18,187 nt of DNA from SKVJ01 sp964578745 (GTDB lineage Bacteria; Chloroflexota; Dehalococcoidia; GIF9; AB-539-J10), in NCBI GenBank assembly GCA_964578745.1, contig CAZODZ010000031.1, forward strand, positions 1-18,187. Reading direction: 5' to 3'. The notes beneath the pieces are model-generated. The model saw nothing but the letters and a program-made list of their open reading frames with translations, was not told the DNA's origin and did no database searches. Positions 1 through 7,108 of the stretch are shown here, in pieces. The position numbers and the translations under genes were made by a program. Position 1 is the stretch's first letter. The number at the start of each line of letters is the position of its first letter.

Positions 1-10
1 TGGCTAGGTG

Positions 11-994
11 TTATCGCCTGCGAGCGAGCACGTCAGTGTTGATGACATTGGGAGGCACCCTGCCTGACAGAGCAGCCACAACATTCTCGACAGTCATCCG
101 TGCCATGAGGTCCCGCGTCCGGCGAGAGTTGGCCCCCAGATGCGGAGTGAGAATGACATTCTCGAGCTGCGCCAGTCCCTCTGCGAGTCGTGGTTCATCC
201 TCATAGACATCCAGCCCTGCTCCAGCTATCTGACCGGCCTTGAGCGCGCGGACGAGTGCCTGTTCATCGACCACGGAGCCCCGGGACACATTCACGAGGT
301 ATGCCGTCGGCTTCATCAGCCGAAGTGCACGCTCATTTATCAGGTGAAATGTGCCCTCGCCCAGAGGAACGTGCAGTGTGACGAAGTCCGATTCCTGCAG
401 CAGTTCGTCCATCCCCACATACGTTGCGTGATATTGCCGTTCGACTTCTGGAGCGGCCCTGTGCACATCTGTGTACAGGATTTTCATGTCGAAGCCGACG
501 GCCCTCTTGGCTACTGCTCTTCCGATTCGCCCCAGACCAACGATACCCAGTGTCTGACCGCTGATGTCGGACGCAATAAAGAGTTCCGGTCGCCATTCGG
601 TCCAGCGGCCCGAGCGAGTGAAATCGTCAACCACTGTCAGGCCACGGGCGACAGCCATCAGGAGGGCCCACGCAAGGTCAGCCGTCGCGTCGGTCACTAC
701 ACCCGGCGTGTTGGTCACAATAATTCCGCGCTCCGTGGCCGCGACCACATCCACGTTGTTGTATCCAACCGCATAATTGGCAATTACTTTGAGCCGCGGT
801 GCACCATCCATCAATTCTGCATCAATCTTCTCATTGAGAAGCGTGACCACCCCATCGGCATCCTTTAACGCCTCCGTCAGCTCCGCTCGGGACATGTATC
901 CTTCCCCTGCGCTCAATCTCACCTCGACATGCTCTCGAAGGCCTTCAATGAGACCCGCACCTGGAATATTCCTGTAGGTGACAAGTACGTTCAT
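11..994 (-). CDS. D-isomer-specific 2-hydroxyacid dehydrogenase (glyoxylate/hydroxypyruvate reductase-like)
   Basis: A 327-residue cytosolic oxidoreductase, full length for the family, that would reduce a 2-keto acid such as glyoxylate or hydroxypyruvate with NAD(P)H. The Rossmann motif GLGRIG is at residues 153-158. The acidic residue after the second strand (D176 in LYTDVH) suggests NAD(H) rather than NADP(H). The catalytic Arg-Glu-His set is present: R238 in NVSRGS, E267 in DVYEDEP and H285 in LTPHLG. The upstream catalytic-domain signature NYAVGYNNVD (73-82) is also typical. The ATG start is supported by a strong GGAGGAGG (1003-1010 on the minus strand) 8 nt upstream. It diverges from the methyltransferase gene. 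The family is certain, but the substrate cannot be read from sequence: glyoxylate, hydroxypyruvate and phosphoglycerate-like substrates are all possible. Confidence 0.93.
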   Translation of the reverse strand: MNVLVTYRNIPGAGLIEGLREHVEVRLSAGEGYMSRAELTEALKDADGVVTLLNEKIDAELMDGAPRLKVIANYAVGYNNVDVVAATERGIIVTNTPGVVTDATADLAWALLMAVARGLTVVDDFTRSGRWTEWRPELFIASDISGQTLGIVGLGRIGRAVAKRAVGFDMKILYTDVHRAAPEVERQYHATYVGMDELLQESDFVTLHVPLGEGTFHLINERALRLMKPTAYLVNVSRGSVVDEQALVRALKAGQIAGAGLDVYEDEPRLAEGLAQLENVILTPHLGANSRRTRDLMARMTVENVVAALSGRVPPNVINTDVLARRR

Positions 995-1002
995 GCGACG
1001 AA

Positions 1003-1010
1003 CCTCCTCC
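1003..1010 (-). promoter_or_regulatory. Shine-Dalgarno of the 2-hydroxyacid dehydrogenase
   Basis: GGAGGAGG on the minus strand, 8 nt before the ATG at 994. It fixes the start of the dehydrogenase and indicates strong initiation. Confidence 0.85.
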
Positions 1011-1089
1011 AGGCGGACTTTAGCAGATGGACTAGCGATGTCTCACATGGGCTCAGAGTCGATCGCGTCCACACGTCAGCCTACGCGTG

Positions 1090-1095
1090 TATAAT
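1090..1095 (+). promoter_or_regulatory. Putative sigma70-type -10 box of the methyltransferase gene
   Basis: A perfect TATAAT lies 29 nt before the methyltransferase ATG at 1125, inside the 130-bp divergent intergenic region. No convincing TTGACA-like -35 is seen at 16-18 bp (around 1066-1072 it reads roughly CGTCCAC). The call therefore rests on the -10 box and its position. Transcription would start near 1101-1104 and leave a leader of about 20-25 nt. Confidence 0.45.
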
Positions 1096-1124
1096 GGCCC
1101 CATCCTTCTGCAGGCTGGACTCTC

Positions 1125-1859
1125 ATGGTAAAGAGTGCCGGAGATGGCAACCAGACACGCGAGGATCCCGCACGCGCCATCACCAGCCTCGAACTGAGGC
1201 TTATGAACAGCCGGGTGCGCGAGTGGTTGCTGCGGTATTGGGACTTCCCGCTGTTCGACTCCATGTTGAAACGCCATCACCTGCAACTGCGCAACGCGGC
1301 GGTCCTCGAGGCCGGATGCGGCTCGGGGTACTCGACCCTCATGATCTGGGAGCATTTCCAACCGAGGATGCTTGATGCATTCGATGTTGTCTCCGAGCAG
1401 ATCGAACGCGCAAGGTCCCGCAACATCCCAGCCCGTTTCTTTGTGGCAGATGTCACTGATACCAGACTTGGCTCGTCCCTCTATGAAGCCGCTTTTGTCT
1501 GCGGCGTCCTTCATCATACCGAGCAGTGGCAGGTCGGGCTGGCCGAAGTCTCACGCGTCCTCAAAAGCGGCGGACTGCTTCTCCTTGAGGAACCGACCAG
1601 ACCGTTCACCAGATTCGAGCGACGCATAATTGGCCCTTCGGCCGCAAACGAAGCGTGGCACGGCCTGAGGTCACTCAAGGCGGAAATGCTCAAGGTAGGA
1701 CTCTCTGTCGTCGAGGAACGTCCGCTCTATTTCGGCCTTTTTGGAAGCTACATGTGCGTCAAGATGGAAGGCGCAGCAGAACGTCAACCCTGCATAGCGC
1801 CGGCCCTTCTTCTGAACGACGCGGACGAGCTCGCCCATGGACAGGGCGTTCCTGCATGA
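1125..1859 (+). CDS. Class I SAM-dependent methyltransferase
   Basis: A 244-residue soluble protein with the Methyltransf_11/25-type Rossmann core at about residues 55-160. Motif I is VLEAGCGSG (60-68), which binds S-adenosylmethionine. An acidic residue follows the next strand (D87 in AFDVV), motif II is FFVADV (105-110), the post-II strand reads FVCGVLHHT (124-132), and LKSGGLLLLEEP (146-157) is the usual motif III region. No signal peptide or membrane segment is seen. The chosen ATG has only a weak SD-like GCAGG upstream; a later ATG at 1203 would also keep the whole domain. The C-terminal 30 residues look non-conserved. The acceptor substrate cannot be inferred: small molecules, quinone precursors and lipids all use this fold, and neither neighbour narrows it. 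Confidence 0.85.
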   Translation: MVKSAGDGNQTREDPARAITSLELRLMNSRVREWLLRYWDFPLFDSMLKRHHLQLRNAAVLEAGCGSGYSTLMIWEHFQPRMLDAFDVVSEQIERARSRNIPARFFVADVTDTRLGSSLYEAAFVCGVLHHTEQWQVGLAEVSRVLKSGGLLLLEEPTRPFTRFERRIIGPSAANEAWHGLRSLKAEMLKVGLSVVEERPLYFGLFGSYMCVKMEGAAERQPCIAPALLLNDADELAHGQGVPA

Positions 1860-1990
1860 TGCTCAGCAGACTCGACACAACGTGTCATGCTACGCAGAGG
1901 GGTGGACAGGTCATGACTTCACCAAGCAGAGGTTCTCTTCTCTTGCACAAGGGCGTAGCTGGCGCCCGATTCTGAGCAGTATCCGGGGTC
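1860..1990. other. Convergent intergenic region, possible weak bidirectional terminator
   Basis: This 131-bp stretch separates the converging methyltransferase and kal genes. It contains a 5-bp inverted repeat, GGGCG at 1951-1955 and CGCCC at 1963-1967, with a 7-nt loop, and a second 5-bp repeat GACAC/GTGTC near 1873-1885. Neither is followed by a clear T-tract on either strand, so termination here is only a guess from the gene arrangement. Confidence 0.25.
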
Positions 1991-2401
1991 CTAGCCCGTG
2001 CAGCGTTGCTGTGGCTTGCGGACCACGCTCACCATCTCGGCGCGAGCTACAAGCTCGGGCTCGAGCAGGAAGTCGGCCGAAGATTCGAACGGCTGCGATG
2101 TCAGTCGTATGTAGCGGTGTGCCTCGAGTTCAATCACGCGTGATGTGTTTCCCACCCGCGTTATCCATCCTGACACCTCGAGGAAATCGCCTGCCCTGAT
2201 AGGAGCTTTCAGCTCGATTCTATTGTAAGCGGCGAGTAGTCCTTCGTCGCCATCAAACCGAACGACCAGCTCTGTCCCAACATCGCCGAACAATCCCAAC
2301 ACGTACGCACCATTCACGAGTCCGCCAGCGTAGTGGACGTCTTTCTCGCTCACACGGACTCTCAATGACGTCTTTTCCCCAACCTGAATGCTGCGCTCCA
2401 T
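1991..2401 (-). CDS. kal: 3-aminobutyryl-CoA ammonia-lyase-like hotdog protein (Kal family)
   Basis: With the start at 2401 this is a 136-residue protein, close to the usual size of Kal. Kal removes ammonia from L-3-aminobutyryl-CoA to give crotonyl-CoA in the anaerobic lysine fermentation pathway. Family-like blocks are HYAGGLVNGAYVLGLFGDV (23-41), the acidic RFDGDEGLL (48-56), and APIRAGDFLEVSGWITRVGN (66-85). The open frame extends 59 codons further upstream, but that part is Arg/Cys-rich and unlike the family. GGAGGTG (2409-2415) sits 7 nt before the ATG at 2401, which decides the start. The other lysine-fermentation genes (kamA, kamDE, kdd, kce) are not in the window, so the protein could instead be another hotdog-fold acyl-CoA enzyme. 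The assignment relies on remembered family sequences. Confidence 0.75.
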   Translation of the reverse strand: MERSIQVGEKTSLRVRVSEKDVHYAGGLVNGAYVLGLFGDVGTELVVRFDGDEGLLAAYNRIELKAPIRAGDFLEVSGWITRVGNTSRVIELEAHRYIRLTSQPFESSADFLLEPELVARAEMVSVVRKPQQRCTG

Positions 2402-2408
2402 CGGCCAA

Positions 2409-2415
2409 CACCTCC
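2409..2415 (-). promoter_or_regulatory. Shine-Dalgarno that sets the kal start
   Basis: GGAGGTG on the minus strand, 7 nt before the ATG at 2401. It favours the 136-residue start over the upstream in-frame ATG at 2578. Confidence 0.8.
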
Positions 2416-2456
2416 ATGCGATTCTCGCGCCGAGAGTACCTCCACAGTGTCCGAGC

Positions 2457-2465
2457 ATTCTAGCA
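2457..2465 (-). promoter_or_regulatory. Putative extended -10 promoter of kal
   Basis: The minus strand reads TGC-TAGAAT, which matches an extended -10 element (TGnTATAAT) with one mismatch, about 55 nt upstream of the kal start. The -35 region is poor, which is acceptable for an extended -10 promoter. The implied leader is about 50 nt and contains the SD at 2409-2415. Confidence 0.4.
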
Positions 2466-2820
2466 CGTGCGAGTAATCGAACCACGTGTCGTTCGACTCC
2501 CAACCCGCTCACACTATCCCGTCTGACGAGAGAAGGCCTCGACAGAGTCTCTACGGACTCTGGATACCGGTGGCTCACAGGAGAAGCGAAAGAGCCACGC
2601 TGAATTCACGGCGGCCCTTCTCTCATCTCACCCACCACACCATGGCTGTGCTCGCGAAACACGACCGACGTGGCGGTCCCACAACGCAAGGGAGCCCTGC
2701 TACGACAACTAGCCGGTCCTGGTACAGGATGAAGGCCTCTTGGGAGCAACGCCGACTGCAAAAGCCTGCGAAGGCGCCTCAGCAAGCAACTCCAAACCGA
2801 CATCGCGTAGCGGTGCGAGT

Positions 2821-2850
2821 TGGACATTGCCCACAAATACAATGTAACAT
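2821..2850 (+). promoter_or_regulatory. Candidate promoter of the glucan/trehalose cluster
   Basis: TGGACA (2821-2826, 5 of 6 to TTGACA), an 18-bp spacer and TAACAT (2845-2850, 4 of 6 to TATAAT). Transcription would start near 2857 and give a leader of about 18 nt to the glgP ATG. TACAAT at 2838-2843 is an alternative -10 without a well-spaced -35. This is by-eye matching only. Confidence 0.35.
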
Positions 2851-2874
2851 GGGGGTTTTGGCCCAGGATTCAGT

Positions 2875-5013
2875 ATGGTATATGAGATAACCCTTCCGAT
2901 AAGAATTCAACGGCTGAGCGAGCTCGCCCACAATATGTGGTGGAGTTGGCACGGCTCATCGCGGGCAGTTTTCAGGTCGCTCGATTACGCACTGTGGTCG
3001 ATGAGCGGGCATAACCCCGCCAAAATGCTGGCCGAAATCGATCCGCAGAGGCTTCAGAGCGCAGCAACGGACCCGGCATTTCTGCAACTTTACGATGCGG
3101 CCATCCGGGAGATGGACGATGACTTGCACCACCACGTCAGCTGGTACACGCAAGAACACTCCGGAATACTCGAGCATCGCATCGCCTACTTCTCGGCAGA
3201 ATTTGCCATACACAACTCACTCCCGATATATGCGGGGGGGCTGGGCATTCTCGCCGGCGATATCCTGAAGGAAGCCTCCGACCTCGGGGTTCCTCTTGTC
3301 GGCGTCGGATTGATGTACCCACACGGTTACTTCTGGCAGCAGATTGGCCCCGACGGATGGCAACAGGAGCTATACAAGCTCCTCGATTTCGACCGCTCTG
3401 CCCTGTCGCCGGTCCGGCCAGCTCCTGACGGAAGGCCAGCTCCTATCGCTTCGGTGCCAATTGGCAACAGGAACGTCAACGTGGGCGCATTCCTTGTTCG
3501 TGTCGGCCGCGTAGAACTCTATCTCGTCAGTACAGACGTAGAAGGCAACCCTCCCGAGGACCGCGGACTCACCGGACGGCTGTATTCCTCTGAACAAGGC
3601 CAGCGCATTCAGCAGGAAATAGTCCTGGGGATCGGAGGCGTGCGAGTGCTGCAGGCACTGGGAATACGACCGATGTACTGGCACGCTAACGAGGGCCACA
3701 CGGCGTTCATGATGTTTGAGCGCCTGCGTGCCGCAGTTGAGCATGGCTCCACCTTCGAGCATGCACTCGCCAAGGTGCGTCGTCACACTGCATTCACGAC
3801 TCACACTCCTGTACCTGCAGGCCACGATGTCTTCTCCTTCCATCTCATGGACGAGTACCTCTCGGGATTTTGGCTGTTGTCTGGTGTGAACCGGGAGGAA
3901 TTCGTCGAACTCGGCCGTCCAACAGTCGGCAGAGACGAGTTCAATATGACCGTACTCGCTTTGCGCACATCGGGTGTTCGAAACGCAGTGAGCGCCCTGC
4001 ACGGGAAGGTCACGCGGAGGATGTGGCATTCTCTCTGGCCCCATGTGGCTGAGGAGGAAGTCCCCATAATCCACATAACCAACGGTGTCCACTTGCCGAC
4101 ATGGCTCGCGGCAGAGATTGCCGAACTCTATGACCAGTACCTTGCACCGGACTGGATAAGCAGGCACGATGACCCGCGCATCTGGGAACTCGTCGATCGC
4201 ATCCCCGATGAAGAACTGTGGATGGTGCGACGAAGGCTCAAGCACAGGCTCATCACCGCCATGACGCTCCGTGCCCGGGAATGCTGGGCAAGTGGCAGGT
4301 GCTCCGCGGAGCAGGCACTGGCAATGGGCGGGTTGTTCGAGCGGGATACACTCACAATCGGCTTCGTGCGGCGTTTCACTGAGTACAAGCGGCCAGCGTT
4401 GCTGTTCCACGATGTGGACAGACTCAAACGCATCCTTTGGAATGACTGGCGGCCGGTACAATTCGTGTTTGCTGGCAAGTCACATCCGGCCGATGACGCC
4501 TCAAAACAACTGCTACAGAGGACCTTCCAGATGGCCCTTGACCGTGACTTCCACGGACGGATCGCGTTCGTCGAGGACTACGATATGCACATGGCACGCC
4601 TCCTCACCAGAGGAGTAGATGTGTGGCTCAACACTCCAAGGCGTCCGCGGGAGGCATCGGGAACAAGCGGCATGAAGGCCTCCATGAATGGGGTGCTGCA
4701 CCTCAGCGTTCCCGACGGTTGGTGGCCCGAGTCATACAACGGCACGAACGGATGGGTCATCAACGATCAGACAGGGCCTGAGACTCCTGCTGAGGAAGAC
4801 GCACGCGATGCAGCGGCCCTCTACACTCTGTTGGAAAGCGAAATTGTTCCGACGTTCTACGATCAGGGTAGGAATGGCGTGCCCCATGCGTGGCTCGCGC
4901 ACGTCAAGGACGCGATGCGCACGGTGAGCCCACAGTTCTCTTCACGCCGCATGGTGAAAGAATACGTCGAAAGGATGTATTCCCCCGCACTTGAGGGCGA
5001 GCCGCCTTTATAG
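2875..5013 (+). CDS. glgP: Alpha-glucan phosphorylase (GT35), short bacterial type with DUF3417
   Basis: A 712-residue PLP-dependent phosphorylase that releases glucose-1-phosphate from alpha-1,4-glucan ends. Residues about 5-100 match the DUF3417 N-terminal domain (IQRLSELAHNMWWSWH at 11-26), which marks the compact bacterial/archaeal GlgP type rather than the E. coli/animal type. The phosphorylase core includes EFAIHNSLPIYAGGLGILAG (109-128), HANEGHTAF (270-278), HTPVPAGHDVF (310-320) and ITNGVHLPTW (401-410). The PLP-binding lysine is K601 in EASGTSGMKASMNG. Full length and intact. The ATG is preceded by AGGA at 2865-2868. It is the first gene of the glucan cluster, with 88 bp to glgE. It would return glucose-1-phosphate from the polymer made by GlgE/GlgB. 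Confidence 0.95.
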   Translation: MVYEITLPIRIQRLSELAHNMWWSWHGSSRAVFRSLDYALWSMSGHNPAKMLAEIDPQRLQSAATDPAFLQLYDAAIREMDDDLHHHVSWYTQEHSGILEHRIAYFSAEFAIHNSLPIYAGGLGILAGDILKEASDLGVPLVGVGLMYPHGYFWQQIGPDGWQQELYKLLDFDRSALSPVRPAPDGRPAPIASVPIGNRNVNVGAFLVRVGRVELYLVSTDVEGNPPEDRGLTGRLYSSEQGQRIQQEIVLGIGGVRVLQALGIRPMYWHANEGHTAFMMFERLRAAVEHGSTFEHALAKVRRHTAFTTHTPVPAGHDVFSFHLMDEYLSGFWLLSGVNREEFVELGRPTVGRDEFNMTVLALRTSGVRNAVSALHGKVTRRMWHSLWPHVAEEEVPIIHITNGVHLPTWLAAEIAELYDQYLAPDWISRHDDPRIWELVDRIPDEELWMVRRRLKHRLITAMTLRARECWASGRCSAEQALAMGGLFERDTLTIGFVRRFTEYKRPALLFHDVDRLKRILWNDWRPVQFVFAGKSHPADDASKQLLQRTFQMALDRDFHGRIAFVEDYDMHMARLLTRGVDVWLNTPRRPREASGTSGMKASMNGVLHLSVPDGWWPESYNGTNGWVINDQTGPETPAEEDARDAAALYTLLESEIVPTFYDQGRNGVPHAWLAHVKDAMRTVSPQFSSRRMVKEYVERMYSPALEGEPPL

Positions 5014-5101
5014 AGGCTTCAAATACCGCGGCCGGTTCAGGCCGGGTCGGTCGGCAGTCCGCTCAACTCTCACCACCTGCGCTGTATACACTGATGCGAG
5101 C
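5014..5101 (+). other. glgP-glgE intergenic spacer
   Basis: This 88-bp spacer is the only break between glgP and treZ that is not a start/stop overlap. It has a small GC stem (CGGCC/GGCCG with loop GGTTCA, near 5028-5045) without a T-tract, and a TATACA near 5085 that could be a weak -10. The glgE frame is open upstream to a TTG inside glgP at 4991, but that extension is Arg-rich and unlike GlgE. Confidence 0.4.
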
Positions 5102-7108
5102 ATGGAAGACAAGGAGAAATCCATCCAAACAGGCAAGGTAGCAATTGGAGCGCTGTGGCCTTCCATCGACTGCGGCCGATTTCCAGTCAAGAGAATCGCA
5201 GGTGACAGCGTAACCATCGAAGCCGACATCTTTGCCGACGGACAAGACCATCTTGCCGCGGTGATCCTGTATCGCCACTCCGAGGAACCCGCGTGGCACG
5301 AGTCCTCAATGCAGCCCCTGGTGAATGACCGCTGGCGTGGCCAGTTCACGGTGAGTACCCAGGGAACGTACTACTACACCATCTGCGCGTGGATCGACCA
5401 CTTCAGGTCGTGGCAGGACCGTCTGGCCAAACGGCTCCAGGCCTGCCAGGACATCTCGGTCGAACTCCTTGGTGGAGCGGAACTCCTCGAGAGCGCGGCT
5501 TCGCGCGCCGAGGGTAGTGACCGTACACGCCTGCTGGAGTGGGCCGGTGCGCTTAGAAACGGATGGAGGCTCCCTGAGGCCAGTGCACTTGCCCTTAGCG
5601 CAGAGGCCGCCGCTCTTGTCAGCAGGTTTGCTGACAGAAGCCGGGCCACTATGTTCCAACCGGAGCATCGGGTGACGGTCGACCGCGAGCGTGCGCGGTT
5701 CAGCGCATGGTATGAGATGTTTCCGAGGTCGTGTAGCCCGGCCCCTGGACGCCATGGAACATTCTCAGACTGCGAGACGCGCCTGGACTATATCGCAGGC
5801 ATGGGGTTCGACATCGTGTATCTACCCCCTATTCATCCTGTTGGTGTGACAGCCCGCAAAGGGCGGAACAACTCTCTCATCGCCCATGAAGAGGATCCGG
5901 GGACTCCCTGGGCCATCGGGTCGTCGGAGGGCGGTCACAAGTCCGTCAATCGCCTGCTGGGCACGCTCGAGGACTTCCGCGCTTTTGTTCGAAAGACACG
6001 TGAGAGGGGCATGGAGGTCGCCCTCGACATCGCTTTCCAGTGCTCGCCTGACCATCCTTATGTGAAAGAACACCCCGAGTGGTTCCAATGGCGACCTGAT
6101 GGCACTATCCAGTACGCCGAGAATCCGCCCAAGAAGTATCAGGACATCTATCCGCTCAAGTTCGACAATGACAACCGCACAACCATGTGGAACGAGCTCC
6201 GGAGTATCTTCGAGTTCTGGATAGAGCAGGGCGTACACGTGTTCAGGGTGGACAACCCACACACGAAACCATTCACGTTCTGGGAGTGGTGTCTCGGAAC
6301 GCTCAAGCAGAAGTACCCGGACCTGATATTTCTCTCCGAGGCGTTCACGCGTCCGAAGGTCATGCACCATCTGGCGAAGCTCGGCTTTACGCAGTCATAT
6401 ACATACTTCACCTGGCGTAGGACGAAATGGGATCTCATCGAGTACATCACAGAACTCACCACCACCGAAGCCGCCGAGTTCTTCAGACCGAATTTCTGGC
6501 CGAACACCCCCGACATCCTGATGGACTATCTGCAGGAGGGTGGTCGGCCGGCATTCATGGCCCGCCTTGTCCTTGCCGCGACTCTGTGTTCGAACTACGG
6601 CATCTACGGTCCCGCATTCGAGCTGTGCGTCAACACCCCGCGCGAGGTCGGCAGTGAGGAGTACCTCGATTCAGAGAAATACGAGATCAAGAACTGGGAC
6701 GTCGATTCTCCGCAGAGTATCGCGCCACTCATCGCTTTGGTAAACCTGATACGCAGGCAGAACGCTGCGCTCCAGTTCACGAACAACGTGACTGTTCAGC
6801 ACATCGACAACGACAGGCTCATCGCCTACAGCAAGCGAACCACAGACCCGTCGAACGTGATAATTGTCGTGGTGAACATCGACCCGCGCTGCAAGCAGTC
6901 CGGATGGTTGACACTTGACCCGGAGAGCCTGGGAATCGAGTGGGGGCACACATTCCTCGTCCGCGATCTTCTTCGCGACGAAGTCTACAAATGGTCGTCC
7001 GGGCGCAATTTCATCTCGCTTGACCCACAAGACCTGCCCGCGCACATACTGCGCTTGGAGTCCGCCCACGGGATGAGCCAGGACACGCATGGAGGACAGT
7101 CAGAATGA
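5102..7108 (+). CDS. glgE: Alpha-1,4-glucan:maltose-1-phosphate maltosyltransferase GlgE (GH13_3)
   Basis: A 668-residue cytosolic enzyme that transfers maltose from alpha-maltose-1-phosphate to alpha-1,4-glucan ends. The N-terminal domain carries the family signature IDCGRFPVKRIAGDSVTIEA (22-41), then a helical insertion (about 120-185), and a GH13 barrel from about 200. The catalytic residues are visible: nucleophile D384 in FRVDNPHTKP, acid/base E413 in LSEAFTRP, and D471 in NTPDILMDYL. The spacing agrees with the published Streptomyces enzyme (D394, E423, D480). FRVDNPHTKP separates it from ordinary amylases. ATG 5102 is the first ATG in frame and leaves about 20 residues before the conserved start; its SD is weak. 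Its stop overlaps the treS-mak start by 4 nt (ATGA), so the donor-making and donor-using enzymes are coupled. Confidence 0.95.
   Translation: MEDKEKSIQTGKVAIGALWPSIDCGRFPVKRIAGDSVTIEADIFADGQDHLAAVILYRHSEEPAWHESSMQPLVNDRWRGQFTVSTQGTYYYTICAWIDHFRSWQDRLAKRLQACQDISVELLGGAELLESAASRAEGSDRTRLLEWAGALRNGWRLPEASALALSAEAAALVSRFADRSRATMFQPEHRVTVDRERARFSAWYEMFPRSCSPAPGRHGTFSDCETRLDYIAGMGFDIVYLPPIHPVGVTARKGRNNSLIAHEEDPGTPWAIGSSEGGHKSVNRLLGTLEDFRAFVRKTRERGMEVALDIAFQCSPDHPYVKEHPEWFQWRPDGTIQYAENPPKKYQDIYPLKFDNDNRTTMWNELRSIFEFWIEQGVHVFRVDNPHTKPFTFWEWCLGTLKQKYPDLIFLSEAFTRPKVMHHLAKLGFTQSYTYFTWRRTKWDLIEYITELTTTEAAEFFRPNFWPNTPDILMDYLQEGGRPAFMARLVLAATLCSNYGIYGPAFELCVNTPREVGSEEYLDSEKYEIKNWDVDSPQSIAPLIALVNLIRRQNAALQFTNNVTVQHIDNDRLIAYSKRTTDPSNVIIVVVNIDPRCKQSGWLTLDPESLGIEWGHTFLVRDLLRDEVYKWSSGRNFISLDPQDLPAHILRLESAHGMSQDTHGGQSE

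Larger units (their letters stand above)
2402..2874. other. 473-bp intergenic region between kal and glgP
   Basis: No convincing gene is seen here. The short open frames on both strands look like chance translations and match no family I recognise. It holds the kal promoter and SD on the left and a likely glgP promoter on the right. A 7-bp perfect stem with a 6-nt loop (2543-2562, arms CAGAGTC/GACTCTG) and a 5-bp stem (2717-2729, TCCTG/CAGGA) are present, but neither has a T-tract. I see no tRNA features and no riboswitch I recognise. Confidence 0.5.

Noticed and set aside
140..868. 242-codon plus-strand open frame opposite the dehydrogenase
   Set aside because: The minus strand carries a complete dehydrogenase with cofactor and catalytic motifs; the plus translation has no family features.
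2543..2562. Hairpin as an intrinsic terminator
   Set aside because: A 7-bp stem with a 6-nt loop is present, but there is no T-tract on either strand and no upstream gene that would need it.
2402..2578. Upstream in-frame extension of kal to the ATG at 2578
   Set aside because: The 59 extra residues are not Kal-like, and a good SD 7 nt before the ATG at 2401 marks the real start.
3370..4461. 363-codon minus-strand open frame opposite glgP
   Set aside because: It is the antisense of a strongly conserved glgP coding region, has no recognisable domain and is rich in His, Cys and Arg as expected for a shadow frame in G+C-rich DNA.
4991..5101. Upstream TTG start for glgE overlapping glgP
   Set aside because: The extra 37 residues are Arg-rich and do not resemble the GlgE N-terminus; the ATG at 5102 gives normal family length.
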